DNA of 64,000 bases from an uncultured Bacteroidia bacterium (lineage in GTDB: Bacteria > Bacteroidota > Bacteroidia > Bacteroidales > UBA932). This document shows, in pieces, positions 1-8,600 of this stretch (its first letter is position 1; each line of letters begins with the position of its first letter). The notes beneath the pieces were generated by a model. The model saw only the letters and a program-made list of their open reading frames with translations. It did no database searches and was not told where the DNA came from. The DNA lies in contig CADCHE010000011.1 of assembly GCA_902801205.1 (NCBI GenBank), positions 1 through 64,000 on the forward strand, written 5' to 3'. The position numbers and the translations under genes were made by a program.

Positions 1-1
1 G

Positions 2-367
2 CTGTTCTCCCTGCTGGCGGTGCTGCTGTCGCTGGTGGGCATCTGGGGCCAGGTGCTGATGGACGTGCAGTACAAGCGGATGGAGATTTCCGTGAAGCGT
101 GTATTCGGGGCCGATATGGGGCAGATCACGTCGGAGGGCCTGATACTGTATCTGCGGACGGTGGCCATCTGTTATGTGATTGCGGCGCCCGTCGGCTGGC
201 TGGTGGTGAGGTATTACCTGCAGCAGTTCGCGCACCGGGTGGGCTTTATGCCGTCGGTGTTCCTGCTGGCGCTGATGATTGTGGGGCTGCTATGCGCCGC
301 CGTGGTGCTGTATCACTACCTCAAGACCGCCAGGATGAATCCAGCGGAGACGCTGAAGAACGAGTAG
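2..367 (+). CDS. ABC transporter permease, FtsX/MacB-like, C-terminal part
   Basis: This is the last 121 codons of a membrane protein whose start lies before the window; the frame is open from base 2. The visible part has a hydrophobic segment at the window edge, the stretch VQYKRMEISVKRVFGAD, then two more membrane helices and the tail NPAETLKNE. A cytoplasmic loop with EI..KRV.GA, two final helices and a P-A-E-x-L-(K/R) tail is the usual end of FtsX-domain permeases of MacB/LolC-type exporters. In Bacteroidota these often export antimicrobial peptides or lipoproteins, but the substrate cannot be told here. A short hairpin follows about 75 bases downstream. Confidence 0.8.
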   Translation: MFSLLAVLLSLVGIWGQVLMDVQYKRMEISVKRVFGADMGQITSEGLILYLRTVAICYVIAAPVGWLVVRYYLQQFAHRVGFMPSVFLLALMIVGLLCAAVVLYHYLKTARMNPAETLKNE

Positions 368-401
368 GCTTCATAAGCGGCTAACCGACGCCAAGCCGAG
401 C

Positions 402-425
402 GCAATCAAGCTTTGCTTGAATTGC
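402..425. repeat. small palindrome in the gap after the permease gene
   Basis: CAATCAAGC, a three-base loop and GCTTGAATTG form a hairpin with one bulged base. It is flanked by similar GCCGAG(G)CGC-like stretches on both sides. No coding potential is seen between 368 and 587; the rest of that gap holds a terminator-like hairpin and a promoter. Confidence 0.45.
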
Positions 426-443
426 CGAGGCGCGAAGGAGGAA

Positions 444-459
444 AAGCCCGTCAGGGCTT
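444..459 (+). terminator. short hairpin after the permease gene
   Basis: AAGCCC-gtca-GGGCTT forms a perfect 6-bp stem with a 4-base loop. There is no T run behind it, so termination is only a suggestion. Confidence 0.35.
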
Positions 460-531
460 AACCATAAATACTTTCTATCCTGATGCCGGGCGGGGCCATG
501 GAAGGTTCCGCCCGTCGGATGGAGGAAATAA

Positions 532-562
532 TTGACTTTTGAAGCAGTCTTTTGTACTTTTG
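532..562 (+). promoter_or_regulatory. Bacteroidota-type promoter of the small lipoprotein gene
   Basis: TTG at 532-534 and TACTTTTG (TAnnTTTG) at 555-562 are 20 bases apart. The start codon follows 25 bases after the -7 element. Confidence 0.7.
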
Positions 563-587
563 TGTGTTTAGTAAGAAAAAGACAATA

Positions 588-941
588 ATGAAGATATTGA
601 GAACATTGATTTGCACGGCGCTGCTGGTGGCAGGGCTGAGCGGTTGTGAGAAGATCGACGTGAACAAGCTGGAAGGCACTTGGACCGAACAGTATGACCC
701 CACAGTTTTCGTGATGGATGGATCTGTGACGTTCACCTTCGACGGAAACAATGGCTACCAGCTTCACGTATATGATGCCCTGAGCGGCGAATCTCACGAC
801 TATAGCGGCCACTATGCCATCGACTTGATTAACAAGGGCACTATTACCATCAACCCTGCGATGTCGGACTTCAGCAATGTCACGACCTATTCTGTCGGGA
901 CCTGGGGCTCTGATTACCGGCACTTTGTGAGGGGAAAGTAG
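588..941 (+). CDS. small putative lipoprotein, function unknown
   Basis: The product has 117 residues. The start was set at the ATG that begins MKILRTLICTALLVAG, because the 12 codons before it overlap the promoter. The N-terminus is a lipoprotein signal: a lysine, a hydrophobic core and the lipobox LSGC, so Cys19 should be lipidated. The mature part is rich in Thr, Asp, Tyr and Gly (LEGTWTEQYD, VTFTFDGNNGYQLHVYD, GTITINPA). That pattern of short beta strands starting with L-x-G-T-W resembles the small lipocalin-like lipoproteins common in Bacteroidota. I recognise no family with certainty. It has its own promoter and a strong hairpin behind it, so it is probably a single-gene unit. Confidence 0.75.
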   Translation: MKILRTLICTALLVAGLSGCEKIDVNKLEGTWTEQYDPTVFVMDGSVTFTFDGNNGYQLHVYDALSGESHDYSGHYAIDLINKGTITINPAMSDFSNVTTYSVGTWGSDYRHFVRGK

Positions 942-982
942 ATCCTTCGGCTTCGCCTCAGGAGGACATTCCTTAGAAAGAC

Positions 983-1016
983 AGAACTGCCGTCACGTTG
1001 AGGTGGCGGCAGTTCT
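983..1016 (+). terminator. long hairpin after the lipoprotein gene
   Basis: AGAACTGCCG at 983-992 pairs with CGGCAGTTCT at 1007-1016. Three more pairs and a G-T pair extend the stem to about 14 bp with a 6-base loop. It is followed by a T-containing but not pure T stretch. Confidence 0.65.
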
Positions 1017-1047
1017 CTTATGTGGATGGGTTTATTTCTTGAAAAAG

Positions 1048-1083
1048 AAAAACCGCATCTGAAGTATCTCAGATGCGGTTTTT
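1048..1083. terminator. bidirectional terminator between lipoprotein gene and tRNA-Arg
   Basis: AAAAACCGCATCTGA at 1048-1062 and its exact reverse complement at 1069-1083 enclose a 6-base loop. There are T runs on both strands. On the minus strand it lies directly behind tRNA-Arg. Confidence 0.85.
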
Positions 1084-1086
1084 AAG

Positions 1087-1160
1087 TGACTCCCACAGGA
1101 TTCAAACCTGTAACCTTCTGATCCGTAGTCAGATGCTCTATTCAGTTGAGCTAGGGAGCC
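1087..1160 (-). tRNA. tRNA-Arg (anticodon ACG)
   Basis: The minus strand folds into a complete 74-base cloverleaf. The acceptor stem is GGCTCCC with GGGAGTC (one G-T pair) and the discriminator base is A. The anticodon stem is TCTGA/TCAGA around the loop CTACGGA, and the T loop is GTTTGAATC. CCA is not encoded. The gene starts 24 bases after the rplS stop on the same strand with no hairpin between, so it is probably transcribed with rplS and ends at the terminator at 1048-1083. Confidence 0.95.
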
Positions 1161-1184
1161 GGAATTTCGGATCGCTCCGAAATG

Positions 1185-1577
1185 TTATTCTGCGTCGGCC
1201 TCGGCTTTGGCCTTGGGAGCGGAGAACTTCTTTTCCTTGATTCTCGCCTTCTTACCGGAGAGCTCGCGGAGGTAGAAGATCCTGGCCCGACGTACCTTAC
1301 CGACCTTGTTCAGCTCAATGCTGTCGATGAAGGGGGACTGGAAGGGGAAAATCCTCTCGACTCCGATGCCGCCGGAAACCTTGCGGACCGTGAAGGTACG
1401 CGTCTGCGGGGTGGCACCCCTCATCTGGATCACAACACCTCTGAACTTCTGGAGGCGATCCTTGTCGCCTTCTTTGATGCGGTAGGTGACCGTCACCGTG
1501 TCACCGGCCTTGAAGTCCGGGTAGGAAGCAACTTTCTCGTTAGCGAAAGACTGCTCAACAACTTTCAATAAATCCAT
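1185..1577 (-). CDS. rplS: 50S ribosomal protein L19
   Basis: This 130-residue protein is at the usual length of L19 plus a short Lys/Ala/Glu-rich tail. The family core is easy to read: [24 protein letters not shown], then [32 protein letters not shown], and [27 protein letters not shown]19 sits at the 30S-50S interface of the ribosome. The gene is not beside trmD or rpsP, its common partners elsewhere. It has its own phylum-type promoter about 75 bases upstream and tRNA-Arg just downstream. Confidence 0.97.
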   Translation of the reverse strand: MDLLKVVEQSFANEKVASYPDFKAGDTVTVTYRIKEGDKDRLQKFRGVVIQMRGATPQTRTFTVRKVSGGIGVERIFPFQSPFIDSIELNKVGKVRRARIFYLRELSGKKARIKEKKFSAPKAKAEADAE

Positions 1578-1651
1578 CTCTCAATCACTTTTACGCAACA
1601 TTACGCACATTTGATAACGACCCGTAAGCGGTTGCTTTCATTTTCGGACTG

Positions 1652-1681
1652 CAAAAGTACGAAATTTTTTTATATCGCAAA
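1652..1681 (-). promoter_or_regulatory. promoter of rplS
   Basis: On the minus strand TTTG (1678-1681) and TACTTTTG (1652-1659) are separated by 18 A/T-rich bases. The -7 element is followed by GCAGTCC, and the leader to the ATG is about 74 bases. Confidence 0.8.
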
Positions 1682-1727
1682 ACTTTTTTCGAAATTATTT
1701 GAAATATTTTTCCTGCCCGGGCCTCTC

Positions 1728-2648
1728 CTAGCGCATTTCCGTGTAGGGAATCTTGTCCATGTCGCCATAGTCGAGGTTCTCGCCGGCCATGCCCCAGATG
1801 AACATGTAGTTGCTGGTGCCCGCCGCCGCGTGGATCGACCACTCGGGCGACATCACCGCCTGTTCGTTGGACAGCCAGAGCAGTCGTTCTTCCTGCGGTT
1901 CGCCCATCAGGTGGCAGATCCGGTTGCCCTGCGGGACATTGAAATAGAAGTAGGCTTCCACGCGTCGTCCGTGCGTGTGCGCCGGCATGGTGTTCCAGAC
2001 GCTGCCCGGTTTCAGTTCCGTGAGGCCCATCTGCAGCTGGCAGGGGCCCTCTTCCAGGACATTGTTGACGATCAGCTGGTTGATGACGCGGTCGTTGCTC
2101 TCTTCCATCTTTCCGGCCGGGAAGGAGTTGGCCTTCAGGCTGCCGTCGCGTCCATCGATGGTGATCAGCTGGGTCTTGTATTCCTTGTGTGCCGTGGCGG
2201 AGTTGAGGTAGAACTTCGCCGGTTTCGCGGCGTTCTTGCTCTGGAAGGTCACGTCCTTGTGGCCGCGGCCGACATAGAGCGCGTCCTTGAAGTGCAGTTC
2301 GTAAGACTGTCCGTCCACGGTGACGATGCCGTCACCGCCCACGTTGATGATGCCCAATTCCCTGGAGAACAGGAAATAAGGGGCTTTGAGCGCGTCGATG
2401 GACTCGAGTTTCAGGGCCTTGCCTACAGGCATGGCACCGCCGAAGATGAGACGGTCGTACATCGAATACGTCAGCAGGATCTTGCCCGGGGCCATCACTT
2501 TTTCCATGATGAAGCTGTCGCGGAGACGCTGCGTGTCGTAGTTTTTGACATCATCGGGGTGGCAGGCCCGCTGGATGGTCCAGGATGTTTGCGCGCCTGC
2601 GGACACGATGCACAGCAGTGCGACGGCGGTAGTGAGGATTCTTTTCAT
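1728..2648 (-). CDS. kduI: 5-keto-4-deoxyuronate isomerase with a signal peptide
   Basis: KduI converts 5-keto-4-deoxyuronate to 2,5-diketo-3-deoxygluconate (DK-II) in the breakdown of pectin, alginate-like or glycosaminoglycan uronates. The family is recognised by [21 protein letters not shown] near the start and by the cupin metal site H224, H226, E231 and H273. As I recall, the zinc ligands of the E. coli enzyme are H196, H198, E203 and H245, so every ligand is shifted by exactly 28. The 306-residue length is also 28 more than the usual 278. The extra 28 residues begin with [20 protein letters not shown], a convincing signal peptide with a likely cut at A-G-A-Q. KduI is normally cytosolic, so this version is probably exported to the periplasm. 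The start overlaps the end of the EIIC gene by 4 bases (ATGA), so the two are translationally coupled. Confidence 0.93.
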   Translation of the reverse strand: MKRILTTAVALLCIVSAGAQTSWTIQRACHPDDVKNYDTQRLRDSFIMEKVMAPGKILLTYSMYDRLIFGGAMPVGKALKLESIDALKAPYFLFSRELGIINVGGDGIVTVDGQSYELHFKDALYVGRGHKDVTFQSKNAAKPAKFYLNSATAHKEYKTQLITIDGRDGSLKANSFPAGKMEESNDRVINQLIVNNVLEEGPCQLQMGLTELKPGSVWNTMPAHTHGRRVEAYFYFNVPQGNRICHLMGEPQEERLLWLSNEQAVMSPEWSIHAAAGTSNYMFIWGMAGENLDYGDMDKIPYTEMR

Positions 2649-4054
2649 ATTCCGTTTTCTTTTGTTGCTTGCATGAGAAGGGTTTCCTTGATGATGCGCC
2701 GGCGGTTGATGACGGCCAGCACGGTGGTCAGGATGACGAGCAGGGCGCTCCCGACGATCTTGAGGTCATGGACGCAGTGGAAGATGATCCAGGAGAAGAT
2801 GCTGGAGGCGAAGTCCAGCGAACCGCCCAGGAATCCTTCCGGAATCTGCACCGCGGCGTCGCCCGTCCGGGCGAATACGTCCTGCGCCGCCTGTGTGAAG
2901 AAGGGGGCGAGGTCGGTGACGAAATACAGGCCCACCACCAGGGCGACGAGGCCGATAAGGAAGGTCTTGACGACATTGCCCTTCGTGTAGGGGAGTACCA
3001 CCGGGAAGAGGTAGAACAAGCCCGCGAGCGAGGCCAGCGGCAGGAATTCGTTGCCGGGCAGGATCACGGACAGGAAGAGGATCACGGGGATCAGCAGCAG
3101 GGAGACGACCAGGGTGGTCGGATGGCCGATCACCAGGGCCGGACTCATGCCGATGTTGAAGCCCGCGGAATGCTTGAACTTCCTTTCTACCAGGCTCTTG
3201 GTCGCTTCTGCGATGGGTTTCAGCCCTTCGATGAAGAGGGTCGTGATCCGGGGAATCAGCTCCATCACCGCGCCCATCTTGATGCCCAGGCCGAGGATCT
3301 TCGGGATGCTCTGCACGACCTCGCTCCAACTGCGGCAGGAAAGTCCGCCGATCAGGCAGCCGACGAGGACGCCCAGGAAGAGCGGCTCGCCCAGGATGCC
3401 GAATTTCTTCTTCATCCCTTCCGCGTCGATGTCGAGACGGTCCATGCCGGGAATCTTGTCCATCGCCTTGCCGAGCACGACGGCGAAGGGGACGAATCCC
3501 TGGCAGAACGGCTGCGGGATCGAGATCCCGTCGACATCTTTATAGAAGGCCTGGAAATCCTTGGTCGTCAGGTCGGCCATCACGAGCGTGATGATGAAGC
3601 AGATGACGGCGGCGAAGAAGCCCCACCAGATGCTGTCCGTCGCGAAGTACACCACGGCGCCGATGAAGGCGTAATGCCAGTAGTTCCACAAGTCGATGTT
3701 CACGGTCTTGGTCGCGCGCAGGAGCAGCAGAAGGATGTTGATGCCCAGGCAGACCGGGATGATGAAGGCGCCCACGGTGGTGTTGTAGGCGACGGCCGCG
3801 GCCGCGGGCCAACCCATGTCGAAGATGCCGAGGTTGAGGTGGTAGATGTCCGCCATCGCCGCCAGGGGAGCGCCCAGGCTGCTGGTCAGCAGGGCCGTCA
3901 CGACGGAGAGACCGACGAAACCGACGCCCACCTTCAGGCCGCTGCCGAGGGCTTTCCCGGGTTTGATGCCGATGCAGATGCCGAGGATCGTGAAGATGAC
4001 CGGCATCATGACCGCGGCGCCCAGTCCGATGATATAGCTGAATACTTTTTCCAT
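2645..4054 (-). CDS. galactitol-type PTS EIIC membrane transporter, without EIIA/EIIB
   Basis: This 469-residue protein is nearly all membrane helices, about a dozen. The start [25 protein letters not shown] and the phrases [20 protein letters not shown] and [20 protein letters not shown] are typical of the EIIC of galactitol systems (GatC family). In a normal PTS an EIIB domain phosphorylates the sugar during uptake. No EIIA, EIIB, HPr or enzyme I gene is near, and most Bacteroidota lack a full sugar PTS. It sits between kduD (21 bases upstream) and kduI (4-base overlap), which points to a deoxy-keto-uronate as substrate. Transport without phosphorylation is inferred, not shown. Confidence 0.85.
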   Translation of the reverse strand: MEKVFSYIIGLGAAVMMPVIFTILGICIGIKPGKALGSGLKVGVGFVGLSVVTALLTSSLGAPLAAMADIYHLNLGIFDMGWPAAAAVAYNTTVGAFIIPVCLGINILLLLLRATKTVNIDLWNYWHYAFIGAVVYFATDSIWWGFFAAVICFIITLVMADLTTKDFQAFYKDVDGISIPQPFCQGFVPFAVVLGKAMDKIPGMDRLDIDAEGMKKKFGILGEPLFLGVLVGCLIGGLSCRSWSEVVQSIPKILGLGIKMGAVMELIPRITTLFIEGLKPIAEATKSLVERKFKHSAGFNIGMSPALVIGHPTTLVVSLLLIPVILFLSVILPGNEFLPLASLAGLFYLFPVVLPYTKGNVVKTFLIGLVALVVGLYFVTDLAPFFTQAAQDVFARTGDAAVQIPEGFLGGSLDFASSIFSWIIFHCVHDLKIVGSALLVILTTVLAVINRRRIIKETLLMQATKENGI

Positions 4055-4075
4055 ATGTCGTCCGATTTCAGGATG

Positions 4076-4882
4076 TTACGGCTGTTTGCCGATGTAGGCG
4101 AGGATTCCGCCGTCCACGTAGAGGATCTGTCCGTTCACGGCGTCGGATGCCTTTGAGGCGAGGAACACCGCAGCCCCTCCCAGTTCATCCGGATTGAGCC
4201 AGCGGCCCGCAGGCGTCTTCGCGCAGATGAATGCGTCGAAAGGATGCCGGCTGCCGTCCGGCTGCTTCTCGCGCAGGGGAGCGGTCTGCTGGGTGGCGAT
4301 GTAGCCGGGGCCCAGGCCGTTGCACTGGATGTTGTAACCGCCGTATTCGGAACAGATGTTCCGGGTCAGCATCTTGAGCCCGCCCTTCGCCGCAGCGTAG
4401 GCCGACACCGTCTCGCGGCCCAGTTCGGACATCATCGAGCAGATGTTGATGATCTTCCCTTCACGGCGCTCCATCATCTCGGGCACCACGGCGGCGGAAG
4501 CGATGTACGGTCCCACCAGGTCGATGTCGATGACCTGCTGGAACTGGGCGCGTGTCATCTCATGCATCGGGATGCGCTTGATGATGCCGGCGTTGTTCAC
4601 GAGGATGTGGATGGGGCCGATCTCGGCGTGGATTTTCTCGACCAGCGAGGCGACGGCCTTCTCGTCGGTGACATCGCAGATGAAGCCGCTGACGTTCTCG
4701 ATGCCGGCCTTCCGGTAGTTTTCCAGACCCACTTGGAGGTTCTTCTCCGTACGGCAGTTGAAGATGATGTGGTCCGCGCCGGCAAGGGCGTACGCCTTGC
4801 CGATTTCGAAACCGATGCCGTATGCGCCGCCTGTGATCCAGGCATTTTTCCCTTTCAAGGAAAACAGATTCAAGTAATTCAT
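4076..4882 (-). CDS. kduD: 2-dehydro-3-deoxy-D-gluconate 5-dehydrogenase, SDR family
   Basis: This is a classical short-chain dehydrogenase of 268 residues. The NAD(P) motif is TGGAYGIGFEIG near residue 16, NNAG comes near residue 95, and the catalytic Ser, Tyr and Lys are in CSMMSELGRETVSAYAAAKGG. The start was set at the ATG giving MNYLNLFSLKGKNAWITGG; an in-frame upstream codon would run through the promoter. KduD reduces DK-II to 2-keto-3-deoxygluconate, the step after KduI. No signal peptide is present, so it should act in the cytosol. The closely related gluconate 5-dehydrogenases cannot be excluded by sequence alone, but the kduI neighbour supports KduD. It is the first gene of the operon. 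Confidence 0.88.
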   Translation of the reverse strand: MNYLNLFSLKGKNAWITGGAYGIGFEIGKAYALAGADHIIFNCRTEKNLQVGLENYRKAGIENVSGFICDVTDEKAVASLVEKIHAEIGPIHILVNNAGIIKRIPMHEMTRAQFQQVIDIDLVGPYIASAAVVPEMMERREGKIINICSMMSELGRETVSAYAAAKGGLKMLTRNICSEYGGYNIQCNGLGPGYIATQQTAPLREKQPDGSRHPFDAFICAKTPAGRWLNPDELGGAAVFLASKASDAVNGQILYVDGGILAYIGKQP

Positions 4883-4900
4883 TCCGTATCGTTTTGTTTT

Positions 4901-4932
4901 CAAATATACAATCGTTTGCATTAATTTGCAAA
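4901..4932 (-). promoter_or_regulatory. promoter of the kduD operon with overlapping palindrome
   Basis: On the minus strand TTTG (4929-4932) and TATATTTG (4901-4908) are 20 bases apart. The palindrome TTTGCA-N6-TGCAAA at 4915-4932 covers the -33 element. This is a good place for a repressor to bind, but the regulator is not identified. Confidence 0.75.
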
Positions 4933-4960
4933 TGAATCTGGAGGGCAGGCCGTCAGGCCC

Positions 4961-5509
4961 TCAGCAAACCTCCTGCAGGGCGCCCGTCGCGGAGTCGATG
5001 ATGAATCCGCGGACCGTGACGTCGCGGGCCATCAGCGGATGCTCCCGGATGGTGGCCACCGTACGGCGGACCGAGTCCTCCGTGTCATGGAATCCTTCCA
5101 GCCAGGCGTCCAGGTCGACGTCGCTGCGCTGCAGCGCCTCTTCCGGGATGCCCCGCCGGCGCATCTCCTCCCGGAAGTGCCCGAAGGACATGTGGCAGGC
5201 CCCGCACGCGGTGTGCGCCACGACCATGATTTCCTCCACGCCGAGCTCGTAGACGGCCACGATGAGGCTGCGCATCGCCGAATCCCATGGGGAGGGGACG
5301 AGCGCGCCCGCGTTCTTGATGATCTTGGCATCGCCGTTCTGCAAACCCAGCGCCTCCTGCAGCAGGACGGACAGCCGGGTGTCCATGCAGCTGAGAACCG
5401 CCAGTTTCTTGTCGGGGAACTTGTCCGTCAGGTGCGCCTCGTATCCCTTCGAAGCGACAAATCCGCGGTTGAACGCGAGTACATCATCGATATTGCTCAT
5501 GGGGGTCAT
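4961..5509 (-). CDS. beta-class carbonic anhydrase
   Basis: The protein has 182 residues and interconverts CO2 and bicarbonate in the cytosol. The beta-class zinc site is intact: Cys41 in SCMDTR with the Asp43/Arg45 dyad, then His99 and Cys102 in AHTACGAC. The motif KIIKNAGALVPSPWDSAMRSL is also typical. Length and layout match the short, clade-C-like bacterial enzymes. A second in-frame ATG (MSNIDD) lies three codons in and could be the true start. It is read away from the exported glycosidase gene and looks like its own unit. It may serve fermentative bicarbonate supply, but nothing here ties it to the kdu operon. Confidence 0.92.
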   Translation of the reverse strand: MTPMSNIDDVLAFNRGFVASKGYEAHLTDKFPDKKLAVLSCMDTRLSVLLQEALGLQNGDAKIIKNAGALVPSPWDSAMRSLIVAVYELGVEEIMVVAHTACGACHMSFGHFREEMRRRGIPEEALQRSDVDLDAWLEGFHDTEDSVRRTVATIREHPLMARDVTVRGFIIDSATGALQEVC

Positions 5510-5586
5510 ATTGTTACTTTACAAAAATAATGATTTCTTCCGATATGGCCACCATCCGTTCTTTTCCCCCGGCCACCCTTCGGAAG

Positions 5587-5620
5587 CCATTCGCCCGGAG
5601 GGGGATGCGCGCAGCGCAAG
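5587..5620. repeat. dispersed 34-bp intergenic repeat, copy 1
   Basis: The stretch CCATTCGCCCGGA, two variable bases, then GGGATGCGCGCAGCGCAA recurs at 29827-29860 with three differences. It contains the inner palindrome TGCGC-gca-GCGCA. In this copy I see no long flanking inverted repeat. Confidence 0.7.
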
Positions 5621-5630
5621 TCGGGCCTGC

Positions 5631-5660
5631 TTTGATATTCGCCTGGAATTGTTATATTTG
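5631..5660 (+). promoter_or_regulatory. promoter of the DUF6067-type gene
   Basis: TTTG at 5631-5634 and TATATTTG at 5653-5660 are 18 bases apart. The ATG follows 29 bases downstream. Confidence 0.75.
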
Positions 5661-5689
5661 TAAAAAGTTGATCCCTTGCTCCTTCGCAT

Positions 5690-8600
5690 ATGAAAAAGAC
5701 GTTCCTCCTGCCGGCGATCCTGCCGGCGCTCCTCCTCATCCTCGCCGCAGGCACCGTCCCGCTCCGCCCCGAATACGGCGCATCCCCTGACATCTGGCCC
5801 GGGAAGGGCGCCGGCACGGAGAAGGGCGTGGAATACACATACGGCTGCCCCGATGCGCCCTGGGAAGAATCCCTTGGCAACCACCGCGCCGTGATCCGCG
5901 TTCCCCGCGCCGCCCGGTCTGCGCATCTGGTCTATCACTGGAGAAGACACGGAGAAAGCGTCGCCGACCACCGCTTCCTGCTCATCGACGCCGCCAGCGG
6001 AGACACCGTCCGGAACGTCCTCCGGCAGCGGGTAGACAACGAAGTGTGCGACATCGTCTTCGGACCGGTGGAAAAAGGGACCTATTATTTCTATTATCTG
6101 CCCTATACCGTGCACCAGGGATTCGGGTATTGCCAGAACCAGTACCTGCCCGCGGAACCGGCGCCAGCCCCTGAATGGGACGCCGGAACCCCTGTCCCGG
6201 CGAAAGTCCGCCGCGTCGAGTCACGGACGGTCTCGGACTCCTTCTTCCCGATGGAACTGCCCGCCTCGCCCGCCGAGCGGGAGCGCTACCTCGCCGCACA
6301 GGGAGGCAGGGAAGGCCGCCTGCTCGTCTTCCCGGAAGACCGGAAATACCCCGCTGCGATGCGGACGGAGATTCCCGTGCGCTGGCTGCGGACAAAGCAG
6401 GGGAGCGGATTCCGCGGAACGGCGGCGCCTGAGGAATACTATGCCTTCCAGGTGTGCGTATGGGCCCCGGATGCCCCGGTCGGAAAACTCTCTTACCGCA
6501 TGACGGATCTGCGCCGGGGCGACGACGTCATCCGCGCCTCGGCCGTCACCTGTTTCAATACCGAAGGCATCGGCCCGTACGGGGATCCCGTTACGTTCGA
6601 TGTTACCGTGCCGCAGGGAAGCGTGCAGCCCCTCTGGTTCGGCGTCGATCTCCCGGCCGGCCTGCATAAGGGTACTTACAAAGGCACGTTGACCCTGCAG
6701 GACGATGCCGGCCGGACGGCCGAAGTGCCCGTTGCCTTGAAAGTGAAAGGGAAGCCCCTCGTGGCGCGCGGCGATGACGAGCCCTGGCGGCACAGCCGCC
6801 TGCGCTGGCTCAATTCCCGCCTCGGGCTCGGCGACAAGCCGACCGCTCCCTATGTACCGATGTCCTATTCCGGCGACACGGTCCGCTGCCTGGGCAGGGA
6901 GGTCGCCTTCGACCGCGCTTCCGGCGCGCCGCGCCAGATCCGCGCCTGGGGACGTGACATCCTCTCCGCACCGCTGCGTTTCTCGGTCGTCACCGGCGGG
7001 AAAGAATGCTTCGCCCCGGCCGAGATCAGCGGTCTCGACCTGACGGCAGGAGCCCTTACCGGTCAGGGTATCAGCCATTTCCAGGACTTCGACCTCCGTT
7101 TCGACGTCCGTTTCGAGTTCGACGGATGGCTCTGCACCCGCTATACGATCGAACCCCGGAAAGAACTCTCCATCGATGATGTCCGTCTGGAGATCCCCGT
7201 CAAGGAAGACATTGGACGGTATTTCATGGGCCTCGGCCTGCACGGGCAGGAGACGCCCCGGTCCTTCACCGGCGGTTGGGACGGTCCTGTGACAACGGTC
7301 GACGCCGCCGGACGGAATGTCCCGAAGCCGGAGGGCGACGATCTTCTCTGGCCCTTCGACGGCTGCTGGATCGGCCGGGCCGAAGCGGGGCTCCAAATCG
7401 ATTTCCGGGGGGCATCCTACACCGGACCGCTGCTGAATGTCTATCATCCGGCCTATCCCGACAGCTGGTACAACGGCGGGAAGGGCCGCTTCTCGATCCG
7501 CAGGACTCCCGGGACCGTCCGGCTGACTGCCAGCGGCGGCGCGCGCACCCTGGCTGCCGGTCAGCCGCTCTCGTTCGAATATGCAATGGTCATCACTCCG
7601 GTGAAGGAAGTGCCGGCCGCGGCGCGTTTCACCGACCGCTATTACCATACCGGCGATCCGGCTACGCTCAAACCCTCCGACGACGTGATCGCTTCCGGCG
7701 TACGGGTCGTGAACGTCCATCACGGCACGCCGGTCAACCCCTTCATCAACTATCCTTTCCTGACCCAGGATACCCTCAGCCGCTTCACGGCCGACCTGCA
7801 TGCGAAGGACGTCAAGGTGAAGATCTATTATACCGCCCGCGAACTGAGCAATGCGCTGCTCGAGATCTGGGCGCTCCGCAGCCTGGGTCACGAAGTGCTC
7901 AGTGCCGACAACGGCCTCGCCCCGGGCAAAGGCCATCCCTGGCTGCAGGAACACCTGGAAGGAGACTATACCCACCAGTGGTACCACCATTTCGACTACG
8001 ATGTGCCGGGGCACCGCAGCGCCGACGCCGCCCTGCTGACGGCGGAAGGGAATTCCCGGTGGTTCAATTACTACGTGGAGGGCCTGGCCTGGGTGATCCG
8101 CAACCTTGACGTGGACGGCCTGTACATCGACGATGTCACCTTCGACCGTCGCATTCTCAAGCGGATGCGCCGGGCGATGGAAAGCGTGAAGCCCGGCTGC
8201 CTGATCGACCTGCACTCCAATACCTGGTTCTCCAAGGGGCCGGCCGTTCAGTACACGGAGATCTTCCCGTATATCGACAAGATCTGGTTCGGCGAGTCAT
8301 TCCAGTACAATGCGATGAGCCCGGCCTGCTGGCTGGTCGAGTGCTCCGGCGTGCCCTTCGGCCTGCCGGGCGAAATGCTTCAGGACGGTGGAAACCGTTG
8401 GCTGGGCATGCAATACGCGATGACCGCCCGTCTGCCGTGGAGCGGCGACAGCGATCCGCGTCCCGTCTGGAAGGTCTGGGATTCCTTCGGTATCGCCGAT
8501 GCCCGGATCCGCGGCTTCTGGGAAGACGCTCCCGTGGCACAGGCCTCCGACCCTGACGTGAAGGTGACGGCGTATGTCAAAAACGGCCGGACGCTCCTTT

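Noticed and set aside
2645-4054. A complete PTS uptake system
   Set aside because: Only the EIIC membrane part is present; no EIIA, EIIB, HPr or enzyme I gene is in the window.
4933-4985. A terminator after the carbonic anhydrase gene (GGCC-gtca-GGCC)
   Set aside because: The stem is short and no T run follows, so I do not list it.
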